DNA of 64,000 nt from Occallatibacter riparius. GTDB taxonomy: Bacteria > Acidobacteriota > Terriglobia > Terriglobales > Acidobacteriaceae. The stretch is taken from assembly GCF_025264625.1 (NCBI RefSeq), contig NZ_CP093313.1, positions 6,200,001 through 6,264,000 of the forward strand, in the 5' to 3' direction. Position 1 is the stretch's first letter, and each line of letters begins with the position of its first letter. The notes under the pieces were generated by a model. The model made no database searches. It was not told the DNA's origin and saw only the letters and a program-made list of their open reading frames with translations. Made by a program: the position numbers and the translations under genes. This document shows positions 7,774-16,755 of this stretch, in pieces.

Positions 7774-10700
7774 CTACTTCTGATCTGGCTTCGGATCAAG
7801 CGGCGTGTAGTTAACCATGCGCATGGTGGAACCGAAGCGGCGGTAGTTGCGGAACTCCATTGTGTTGAGCACTGCACTGTGCCTGCCTTGGATGAGGCGC
7901 ATCTCCGCGCTCACGGGAACGAGGTAGTCGCGATCGCTGATGGCGACATAGTCGTAGTCGACGTCGATGCGCGTGGCATGGGTGGGGAAGTTTTTCGGCA
8001 GCTCGTCGGCAATGAGGCTCACGCGGCGGACGCTGCGGGTGGCGCTGTCGATGTAAACCTGGCCATGGAAGCCGGGCTTGGTCTCGCGGCCGTTCGATGC
8101 CGTTACGGTGAAGTTGGAGTGGGCGGGCGAGACGTTGTAATCGAAGACCTGAACGGTGCCGGTGCCAAGCGCCTCGGTGGATTTCCACTTGAACTCGGCC
8201 TGCGCGGGCTGCGAGAAGATGGCCTGCAGAACGCCGCCGAACTCGCCGGCTGAGAGCGATCCGCGCATGGCCTGACGGTCTACGGTGCTGCGCTTTCCGT
8301 TCAGTTCGATGGTGGTGCGGGTTTCCTGCTTGTCGCGATACTTGAGGACCTCGACGAGGCTGTCATGCAGCTTCCATCGGCCGCTGGCGCCGGGGTCGTC
8401 GGAGCGGTTGGTGACTTCGACGCACATGAAGTTCGGCAGGGAGTCGCGGTAGCTCAGGGCTCGTTCGCGCGCATCCTCAATCAACTGCTTTGCTGCTTCT
8501 GGTGCGAGCGGGGCTGTGGGATTGTCGAGGGGCGTGATGGCCAGTTGACCTGCGCCGCCTGAAACGATGCCAGCGGAGGGATCGAGGGAGGCCACGGTAG
8601 CCTGCACCGAGCCTGCTTCGGTTTCGGGCTGATTGCCGAGGCCGTTCTGGCCGACGTGGAATTGGACCTGCTTCTCGGTGAGGTTGTCGCCCTGCTTGAG
8701 ATAAGCGATGACCTTGTAGTCGCCGGGAGCGAGCGCGTTCTGCCCGAAGCTGGCCATGTAAGGCAGAGCCGCGCCAGCGAGCCCGGAGCGCAGAGGGAGC
8801 GGGATTCGGCGGCCGGCTTTGCCGTTGTGGATGACCTGCATTTCAAGCGTTGGATCTCCCTTCGCGGCAGCTTCAGGATGGAGCACCAGGAAGAGGCTCA
8901 GGCCTTTGGCACCGGGCGCGAGTTCGCCGGAGATGTTCGGCGTGATCCTGCTGCTCTCGTAGCGCAGCGGTTCCACCGAGTCCTGATCGTCGCTGGCGAT
9001 TTGATCGGTCTTCTTTACGAGGACGATGTCGCTGATGCCGGCCTTCTCCGGGCCGGGAATTTCAAAGGGGATGCGCTGCACTCCGACCTTGCCGTTCATG
9101 CGATCGACGACCGCGACCTCAAGCATGTAGGGGCCGGGTGCGGAGATGAAGTGACGGTCGAGCGTGATCGCCGCGGTGCCATCGCGGTCGACAGACTCGA
9201 GAGCGCCGCGGCTGGTGATGTCGTCGCCCACGCGCTCGACTTCGACGCCGTGGCTGTCGCGCACCCGCGCCTCAAGGCAGATGTGCGCGGAATAGAGGTG
9301 GTCCTGCTCGTTGCGCTGGAAATCCAGGGTCTTTACAGGCACCGCGATGGCGAGGGTGCTGGTGTTGCCCTCGGTCATCTCGCCAAAGCGCAAGACCGTG
9401 GCGTGGAAGGGTACATCTGCAGGCGACTCGTTTGTGTCCAGCAGTTTCAGCATCGGGCGTTCGAACGGGCGAAGTCCCTGCTCTTCACCAGGTGCGACGG
9501 CGAAATATCCGGCTTTCGATTGCACGCGCAGATCTTTGCGCACGGGGCTGATGCTGATGGTGCGATAGCTTCCGTCGGAGTCGTGTTTGGGTGGTGTGTA
9601 GGTGGCTTCGTAGTAGGTCGTGAGCTCTTCGCTGAGCTGAAGGAGGCCCTTCTTGAACCCATTCTGCGGGTCGAGGTAGAGGCCGCCGGAGATTTCCGAG
9701 AGCGCGATCATCGGATTCTTCTTGTAGGCGAACATGGCGTAGTCGCCGGACTGGCGCTGGAAGTCGGTCATGACCATGATGTCGTGCTTGCTCTTCCAGA
9801 CGTATCCGGAGGTCGAAGGATCGCCGTGGATGGGTTCGCCATACTCCTGCTGCAGGCGTTGGACATACTCGCAGCCTCCCGATCCGCAGCCGATCTTATC
9901 CTTTCCAGGGACGAAACGCGGCATCGCATTGCCTTCTGCGTTGGACATTTCGTAGGAGTGGGCGTCGTTCATGGCGTCGAGATCCACGATGTAGATGGTT
10001 ACGCCGGCGCGGGTGGCGGCGGCCGCGACCTTGGTGATCATCTGCTGGGCGGAGGAGTCCATCTGCCGGTTGCGGGTGAAGTAGATGAGGGCCTTCCGCT
10101 CCGGTGCGCGCTCCTGCGACTCGACCAGCGCCTGCAGTCCGGCGAGGGATCGGTAGGTGTGCTGTTCCTGGGTGATTTTCTGCGCGTTCTGCAGGGCGGA
10201 GAGGAGCATCTGGGCGCGCTGCTTCTCGATTGTGCCGGCGTTGCGGCCCGAGGCATCGACGCCGGTGCGCGCTACGGCAATCAGGTTCTTTTCGGCGGCC
10301 CCGGCGAATGCCGAGCGCTTGCTATCGGCGGTGTCTCGCGTGATGTTTACATCGAGGCTGAGGGTTGTGGTGAGAGTGATGGGATGGCTATCGGTCTCCA
10401 CCGCGATTGCGCTGTCTACGAGTTTTCTGTCGGTCGTGAAGGGCTGGAGGAGACGCAGCCTTCCGCCGAGATCGAGGACGGCAAATTCGTATTCCTTCTC
10501 GGGGAAGAGCTTGAGGATCTTCTGCGCGTCAACGCGGGCTTCTCGGGCCACTGCTCCGGAGAATGGATCGAAGACCAGCGTGACCAGGTGGCCTCGGGCT
10601 GAGTTCCCGCGAACCAGGTGGAGTTCAGTCAGTTTTACGGGCGTGCCGTTATCGGCGATGGCGAGGTCTTCCGGCTTGAGGTCGAGGATGGGCTTGCGCT

Positions 10701-10938
10701 TTTTGTTGTGGACGGTGAGGTCGATGGAGACTTCGTCTACCTGTTTGCGGAATTCGGGCTCCTGGGACGTGGAGGCCGATTGCCCCGGGGATGGCGCGGG
10801 CAATTGCGCGCCCTGGGCCCGGTGAACGGGGAGCGCAGAAGCGAGGAAGAGGCAGATCAGGAGTGAAGGGAGAACGGACTGATGGCAGGCTTGGAACCTG
10901 ATTGCGTGAATCCTGGTGCGTGCAGCCGAAGCGGACAT
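7774..10938 (-). CDS. large exported VWA-domain protein, acidobacterial type
   Basis: The chosen start at 10938 places a signal peptide at the N-terminus (hydrophobic core SVLPSLLICLFLASALPV, cleavage near AQG). The mature 1000-residue protein opens with VDEVSIDLTVHNKKRKPILDL and a bulb typical of the VWFA-related acidobacterial domain family, covering about residues 85-430 (LVFDPFSGA, ALIYFTRNRQ, YIVDLDAMNDA). The metal-site motif is degenerate: D-P-F-S replaces D-x-S-x-S. A middle region looks like stacked Ig or beta-sandwich modules, and the C-terminal 250 residues form another beta-rich domain. A role in surface adhesion or regulated export is possible but unknown. No partner gene adjoins. 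Confidence 0.8.
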   Translation of the reverse strand: MSASAARTRIHAIRFQACHQSVLPSLLICLFLASALPVHRAQGAQLPAPSPGQSASTSQEPEFRKQVDEVSIDLTVHNKKRKPILDLKPEDLAIADNGTPVKLTELHLVRGNSARGHLVTLVFDPFSGAVAREARVDAQKILKLFPEKEYEFAVLDLGGRLRLLQPFTTDRKLVDSAIAVETDSHPITLTTTLSLDVNITRDTADSKRSAFAGAAEKNLIAVARTGVDASGRNAGTIEKQRAQMLLSALQNAQKITQEQHTYRSLAGLQALVESQERAPERKALIYFTRNRQMDSSAQQMITKVAAAATRAGVTIYIVDLDAMNDAHSYEMSNAEGNAMPRFVPGKDKIGCGSGGCEYVQRLQQEYGEPIHGDPSTSGYVWKSKHDIMVMTDFQRQSGDYAMFAYKKNPMIALSEISGGLYLDPQNGFKKGLLQLSEELTTYYEATYTPPKHDSDGSYRTISISPVRKDLRVQSKAGYFAVAPGEEQGLRPFERPMLKLLDTNESPADVPFHATVLRFGEMTEGNTSTLAIAVPVKTLDFQRNEQDHLYSAHICLEARVRDSHGVEVERVGDDITSRGALESVDRDGTAAITLDRHFISAPGPYMLEVAVVDRMNGKVGVQRIPFEIPGPEKAGISDIVLVKKTDQIASDDQDSVEPLRYESSRITPNISGELAPGAKGLSLFLVLHPEAAAKGDPTLEMQVIHNGKAGRRIPLPLRSGLAGAALPYMASFGQNALAPGDYKVIAYLKQGDNLTEKQVQFHVGQNGLGNQPETEAGSVQATVASLDPSAGIVSGGAGQLAITPLDNPTAPLAPEAAKQLIEDARERALSYRDSLPNFMCVEVTNRSDDPGASGRWKLHDSLVEVLKYRDKQETRTTIELNGKRSTVDRQAMRGSLSAGEFGGVLQAIFSQPAQAEFKWKSTEALGTGTVQVFDYNVSPAHSNFTVTASNGRETKPGFHGQVYIDSATRSVRRVSLIADELPKNFPTHATRIDVDYDYVAISDRDYLVPVSAEMRLIQGRHSAVLNTMEFRNYRRFGSTMRMVNYTPLDPKPDQK

Positions 10939-11218
10939 GCGCGGGCCCCCGGACTGAGATAGGTTGTCAGAGTTGGTACTGGTGCGTAACCATGCCGATG
11001 GGCGTGGTTGGACGGTGTTCCCCTTCTGCTCTGAAGGGGCGGTCATCATGAATGGTTGCCTGTGAACAAGTACACCTCTGCAAGAAATTGGGAAAGAGAG
11101 GGCGAGTCGGACGGCGAAGCCACCTATCGGGCGCTGACTTCATCCATCCCGGCAGAGGTTCGCGGCCGGGAGAAGTGTGCCCGGGGCGGCGGCCCAATCC
11201 AGCAGAGCCGAGGTACGC

Positions 11219-11416
11219 GTGGCGATCGGACGCACCATCTGGAATTTCTTCTTCGGATGCCATCATCGGCAACTGAGCCGGGCATTCACCAGCCAGGGCG
11301 AGACCTATAAGGTGTGCCTGAAATGCGGCGCGCGACTGGCTTACTCGTGGGAAACGATGTCTGTGGTTCCGGAGAAGAAGCAAACCCGCAAGGTGGCGAA
11401 CGGCCCCTCGCGTTGA
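11219..11416 (+). CDS. small CxxC protein, 65 aa
   Basis: The recognisable core runs from FFFGCHHRQLSRAFT through GETYKVCLKCGARLAYSWETM. This is a conserved short acidobacterial type with a CxH pair followed by a V-C-x-x-C-G knuckle, probably binding one zinc. The GTG at 11219 has GAGG five bases upstream and gives the compact family-like N-terminus. A GTG at 11177 with GGGAG is the alternative and would add 14 unrelated residues. Its function is unknown. A second Cys-rich small protein follows 290 bases downstream on the same strand. Confidence 0.55.
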   Translation: MAIGRTIWNFFFGCHHRQLSRAFTSQGETYKVCLKCGARLAYSWETMSVVPEKKQTRKVANGPSR

Positions 11417-11703
11417 GGGCTTGCGGGGTGAGCGAATCGATAATCTTGAGTTTTTCCCGATGCAGCCGGACCGCTGCGGCGCACATAAGCTTATACCTGT
11501 GAGCTACTTACAGTGAAATGAGACCTCCAGCCCCTTCGAAAATGGCGGGCGTTTGCCGTAGGGGGTTGCGCAGCAACGTCAGTAAATAGTGCCTCTTCGC
11601 TCAGACAGCGGCATCTATTTAGCAGGCAGCGGAACTCGTTGGCGGGTGGTCGGTTCAGTGAGTCGGCCTGTTGCAGAGCGGGTGACCAGCCGATGAGGAA
11701 GAC

Positions 11704-12003
11704 ATGTTTGGTTTGCCGCTTCGTCATCCAAGAACACCGGAATCCGTCCATCCTGGCATGGGAATGCTCTATCGCTGCCCGTGCTGCGGGTGCCGGACGC
11801 TGGCCGCGCCGGAGAGCTTGCAACTGTGTCCGGTTTGCTGGTGGGAGGACGATGGCCAGGAGGACGCGGACGCCGCGGAGGTTCGGTTGACGGTGAACGG
11901 AGCGCTCAGCCTGAACGACGCGCGGACTCATTACCGGGAATGTGGCGCGGCGCACCCCCGATTCCTACCTTATGTAAGAAAACCGCTGGCATCGGAACAG
12001 TAA
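11704..12003 (+). CDS. CPCC family cysteine-rich protein
   Basis: The 99-residue protein has the CPCC motif at residues 25-28 (YRCPCCGCRTL), a second knuckle (LCPVCWWEDDGQ), and the family tail with NGALSLNDARTHY and a conserved ECGA segment. Proteins of this small family are widespread and uncharacterised, with a likely zinc ribbon. GAGGA lies four bases before the ATG at 11704, so this start is preferred to the ATG at 11758. The gene precedes tig by 190 bases and is not obviously part of that cluster. Confidence 0.75.
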   Translation: MFGLPLRHPRTPESVHPGMGMLYRCPCCGCRTLAAPESLQLCPVCWWEDDGQEDADAAEVRLTVNGALSLNDARTHYRECGAAHPRFLPYVRKPLASEQ

Positions 12004-12193
12004 ATAACTTCGGTACTTCATCTACTACTTTTGTGCGGGCTGGGGAGTTTGACCCTGTCCGCGCTTCCCTCTTACCATGAACTGATAGTGTTTCCCCACG
12101 GGAGCGGAGGCCACGGGCCCGCACACCGGTCCCGTCTGGTTTCGCAAGGTCCTTTTTTGACGCGGCGCCTGAGAGCGCCTGGAAGGCAGACAG

Positions 12194-13612
12194 TTGAGTT
12201 CCGCAGACACCCTCGAGAACAATCAGAATCCGGCCAATGTTGAGACCGGCCACGAAGGTCACGATCACACTCACGATCATGACCACGATCACGAACACCA
12301 CCACGATCACGAACACGATCACGCAGGCCACAACCACGGCCCGGTGCTGAATCCGGAATGCACGCGCGAGCTGGTGCTCGATGTTCCGGCCGAGGAAGTG
12401 TCGAAGGCGTACCGCAACGTGACGAAGAATTATCAGCGCTACGCGCGGATTCCCGGCTTCCGTCCCGGCAAGGTTCCTGAGGCCGTGATCAAGCGGAAGT
12501 ATGCCGCTGAGATTCGCAAGGACGTAGTTGAAGGCCTGCTGCCGGAGCGCTTCAACCAGGGCGTTCGCGAACTGGGAGTTACGCCGGTGGGCCAGCCGCA
12601 GGTGACGGAGCTGAACGTGGAAGACGGCCAGCCGATGCACGTGAAGGCTGTGTTCGAGTACGTTCCGGACTTCTCGATTGAAGGCTACAAGGACGTGACG
12701 GTTCCGAAGCCTTCCGCAGAAGTGACCGAAGAAGAGTTCAGGCAGGAGATGGAGCAACTCCGCGAGAGCCGCGCCACGGTTGAGCCGGTGGAAGAAGACC
12801 GCGCGTTGACCGACGGCGACTGGGCGCAGATTGCCTACACCGGCAAGATCGAAGGCGACGAGGAAGCTGCTCCGATCAACACTGACGAAGCGCTGGTGGA
12901 GATCGGTGGCAAGGACACGGTTGCGGCGTTCACGTCGGCGCTGCGCGGCGCGAAGGTCGGCCAGGAGCTGCATGTTTCGGCGAGCTACCCCGCGGAGTAC
13001 CCGCAGGCGCAACTGGCGGGCAAGACCGTCGATTACGACATCACGGTGAAGGCGATCAAGAAGCGTACTATTCCGGAGCTGAACGATGACTTCGCGAAGG
13101 AACTGGGCGGCAACTACGAGAACCTTTCGGAGCTGGAAAACCGCGTCCGCGAGCACCTGCAGAATCGCAAGACTCGCAGCGTCGAAGGCGAGACGAAGGA
13201 CAAGCTGTTCCAGGCCATGATTGAGCGCTTCCCGTTCGCTGTTCCGGAGTCGCTGGTGCAGGAACAGATTGACGCGCGGCTCGATCGCGGGTTGCGGGCG
13301 CTGGCTGCGCAGGGAATGACCCCGGACGCAATGCGCAAGCTGGATTTCGGACGCCTGCGTGAGGCTCAGCGCGACAGCGCAGCGGCCGAGGTGAAGGCGA
13401 GCCTGCTGCTGGCAAAGATCGCGCAGGCGGAGAACGTCGAGGTATCGGACGAGGATGTGGACCGGGAGATTCAGATAGCCGCCATCCAGAGCCGCGAGCC
13501 GTTGGAGACCCTGCGGGCTCGTTTGACTCAGGAGGGCGGTCTGGCTAGAATCCGTGAACAACTGAAACGAGAAAAAACCGCTCAATTGTTATACGAACGT
13601 CTTCCGGCCTGA
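12194..13612 (+). CDS. tig: trigger factor with a histidine-rich N-terminal extension
   Basis: The 472-residue ribosome-associated chaperone has the ribosome-binding domain with the signature GFRPGKVP (about residues 91-98), an FKBP-type PPIase domain (about 200-295) and the C-terminal chaperone domain. The start is a TTG at 12194 with GGAAGG seven bases upstream; no in-frame ATG precedes the core. Residues 20-48 contain 15 histidines alternating with Asp and Glu, a tract absent from typical trigger factors. The tract may bind nickel, zinc or copper. The gene heads the tig-clpP-clpX-lon cluster, the usual order in many bacteria, linking nascent-chain folding to proteolysis. Confidence 0.95.
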   Translation: MSSADTLENNQNPANVETGHEGHDHTHDHDHDHEHHHDHEHDHAGHNHGPVLNPECTRELVLDVPAEEVSKAYRNVTKNYQRYARIPGFRPGKVPEAVIKRKYAAEIRKDVVEGLLPERFNQGVRELGVTPVGQPQVTELNVEDGQPMHVKAVFEYVPDFSIEGYKDVTVPKPSAEVTEEEFRQEMEQLRESRATVEPVEEDRALTDGDWAQIAYTGKIEGDEEAAPINTDEALVEIGGKDTVAAFTSALRGAKVGQELHVSASYPAEYPQAQLAGKTVDYDITVKAIKKRTIPELNDDFAKELGGNYENLSELENRVREHLQNRKTRSVEGETKDKLFQAMIERFPFAVPESLVQEQIDARLDRGLRALAAQGMTPDAMRKLDFGRLREAQRDSAAAEVKASLLLAKIAQAENVEVSDEDVDREIQIAAIQSREPLETLRARLTQEGGLARIREQLKREKTAQLLYERLPA

Positions 13613-13716
13613 CAGCAGGCCGGAGGTATCCCCTTGCCGCAGAAAGTGGAGCGGTGAAAGCCAGGAACCTAGGGCGCAAGCGGGCCCGCAAAGAACGCGA
13701 AAGAGCGAGTAAAAGC

Positions 13717-14307
13717 ATGGCATTGGTTCCCATGGTGGTTGAGCAGACGAGCCGGGGCGAGCGCGCCTACGACATTTACAGCCGTCTGCTGCGCGACAAC
13801 ATTATCTTTCTCGGCACACCGATAGACGACCAGGTGGCCAATCTCGTGGTAGCGCAGATGCTGTTCCTTTCCGGCGAAGACCCGGAGAAGGACGTGCAGC
13901 TTTACATCAACTCTCCGGGCGGTTCCATTACCGCAGGCCTGGCCATCTATGACACGATGCAGTTCATCAAGAACAACGTGGTTACTTACTGCATTGGACA
14001 GGCGGCCAGTATGGGCGCATTCTTACTTCTGGCGGGGACCAAGGGTAAGCGGTTTGCACTTCCCAATTCCCGCATCCTGATCCACCAGCCGTCGATGGGC
14101 GGACTGAGCGGACAGGCAACGGACATTGATATTCATGCGCGTGAGATTCTGCGAATTCGCGAAATTACCAACAACCTCATGGCGAAGCACACGGGGCAGC
14201 CGCTGGAGCGCATCGAGCGGGACGTGGAACGCGACTTCATCATGAACGCACAGCAGTCGAAAGAGTACGGCATCATCGACGAAATTATCGACCGTCCCCG
14301 CACGTAG
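13717..14307 (+). CDS. clpP: ATP-dependent Clp protease proteolytic subunit
   Basis: The 196-residue serine peptidase forms the 14-mer chamber used with ClpX or ClpA. The catalytic triad is visible: Ser98 in GQAASMGAFLL, His123 in SRILIHQPSMGG and Asp173 in the ERDFIM segment. The N-terminus MALVPMVVEQTSRGERAYD matches the family. An upstream GTG at 13654 would add 21 basic residues (KARNLGRKRARKERE) and is less likely. ClpP pro-peptides are short, so this start gives a protein of normal length. It lies between tig and clpX on the same strand, as in the classical cluster. Confidence 0.95.
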   Translation: MALVPMVVEQTSRGERAYDIYSRLLRDNIIFLGTPIDDQVANLVVAQMLFLSGEDPEKDVQLYINSPGGSITAGLAIYDTMQFIKNNVVTYCIGQAASMGAFLLLAGTKGKRFALPNSRILIHQPSMGGLSGQATDIDIHAREILRIREITNNLMAKHTGQPLERIERDVERDFIMNAQQSKEYGIIDEIIDRPRT

Positions 14308-14367
14308 GGACACGCCCCTCGGGGCGCAATCCATATTGGAAGCAAGTGTCCACAGGAGTGGTACAAC

Positions 14368-15639
<1,272 letters not shown>

Positions 15640-15667
15640 CGGGTTCACAAAAGAGGAGTCCTCTGTC

Positions 15668-16561
15668 GTGAAAGATGCGAGAGGTGGTTTCCGATTCAGT
15701 TATGCAAAATGGGCGCTCTATGCGCCCATTTTGTTTTTGGTGGCCGGTGTTGGGAATGCAGCGGGTCAGTGTTCGCAGGCTGGGGGGCCGGGTGTGGCGG
15801 CTACGGATCAGGCGGCGAATGCGGCGAGGGTTTCGCCTGCTCCTGCTGCGGACGAATCCTCTTCGTCTGATACACCGGGCGGGGTGCGCTTCGTTACCGG
15901 CAGTGCGGTCACAGTGCTGGAAGATACGCCGCTGCAGGTGCGGAATGACATGGCCATCAGTTCGCGTAACACGAAAGCGGGCGATAGGCTATCTTTCACG
16001 GTGACGCGCGATGTTGTGGTCGGCGGAATCCTGGTGATTCCCTGCGGCGCCATCGTCACCGGAACCATGGTGGAGGCGAAGCAGGCGGGCCGGCTTGTGG
16101 GCGCTTCCAACCTGACGTTGCAATTGACTGCGCTCAACCTGGATGGCAAGAGCTATCCGCTGTACGCGCCTCCGTTCAAAGTAGTCGGTGCGAGCAAGAC
16201 ACGGCCGACCGTATATAAGACGGCCGCCGGTGCTGCGGTGGGAGCGCTGGTAGGAGATGCGTCGATGCCGCGCGTGACAGTGACAGATATGGACGCGGGA
16301 AAACGGGTGAGCTACACGCTGGGACCGGCAGATCAGGCAAAGGCAGACGCCGTCTACGCTGGTGTGGGAGCGGGTGTGGGCCTGGCAGTTGCAGCGAGCT
16401 CGCCGCCGTCGATTGCGGTGATTCCTGCGGAATCGCAATTCGAGTTCACGCTGGCTTTGCCGATTGCGGTCTATCCTGTGGATCAGCGTACGGCGGTGAG
16501 GCTGGCGGAGGGGATGCATCATGGGCCGCCGGCTCTGTATGTGCGCGGCGAGATTCAGTGA
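15668..16561 (+). CDS. exported hypothetical protein between clpX and lon
   Basis: The GTG at 15668 has AGAGGAG nine bases upstream. The 297-residue product has a signal peptide (WALYAPILFLVAGVGNAAGQ), a Ser/Pro/Ala-rich linker, then a domain with the pattern LEDTPLQVRNDMAISSRNTKAGDRL...DVVVGGILVIPCGAIVTGTM. The same pattern (P-x-G-T-x-I-x-L, then DVIVDGITVLPAGVPVIG) occurs in the exported protein at 51148-51954, so the two are distant paralogues. A glycine-rich hydrophobic stretch follows (TAAGAAVGALVG). Its function is unknown. It is inserted in the conserved clpX-lon neighbourhood but is itself not a known quality-control factor. A strong terminator follows. Confidence 0.65.
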   Translation: MKDARGGFRFSYAKWALYAPILFLVAGVGNAAGQCSQAGGPGVAATDQAANAARVSPAPAADESSSSDTPGGVRFVTGSAVTVLEDTPLQVRNDMAISSRNTKAGDRLSFTVTRDVVVGGILVIPCGAIVTGTMVEAKQAGRLVGASNLTLQLTALNLDGKSYPLYAPPFKVVGASKTRPTVYKTAAGAAVGALVGDASMPRVTVTDMDAGKRVSYTLGPADQAKADAVYAGVGAGVGLAVAASSPPSIAVIPAESQFEFTLALPIAVYPVDQRTAVRLAEGMHHGPPALYVRGEIQ

Positions 16562-16587
16562 ATGACTAAATCCCTGCAAATGGAACC

Positions 16588-16628
16588 GCCCTTTCATCTC
16601 AGCAGATGAAAGGGCTTGTTGTTTGTGC
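16588..16628 (+). terminator. Rho-independent terminator
   Basis: A perfect 12-bp stem (16588-16599 with 16604-16615) around a four-base CAGC loop is followed by TTGTTGTTTG. It closes the clpP-clpX-exported protein unit, so lon has its own promoter. Confidence 0.85.
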
Positions 16629-16755
16629 CACAATGACAGGTGCTTGGGGACGCCGATCACTTCCCTCTCCGGATTGATGTTCCACTGTACAATCCCCCTA
16701 GGGCCGTAGTTCGCGCATCCCTGGCAGTTCTCGCGCGTCGAATGGTTAGGTGTCT

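Noticed and set aside
8656..10602. 648-codon plus-strand ORF
   Set aside because: It lies wholly antisense to the VWA gene; long antisense ORFs are expected in GC-rich coding DNA.
11491..11955. 154-codon minus-strand ORF
   Set aside because: It is antisense to the CPCC gene, which has a Shine-Dalgarno and a recognised family, and its translation is Arg-rich without any family.
12240..12345. The CACGATCACG-rich tract in tig as a CRISPR-like or simple DNA repeat
   Set aside because: The units are short, degenerate and in frame, encoding the alternating His/Asp tract; there are no spacers.
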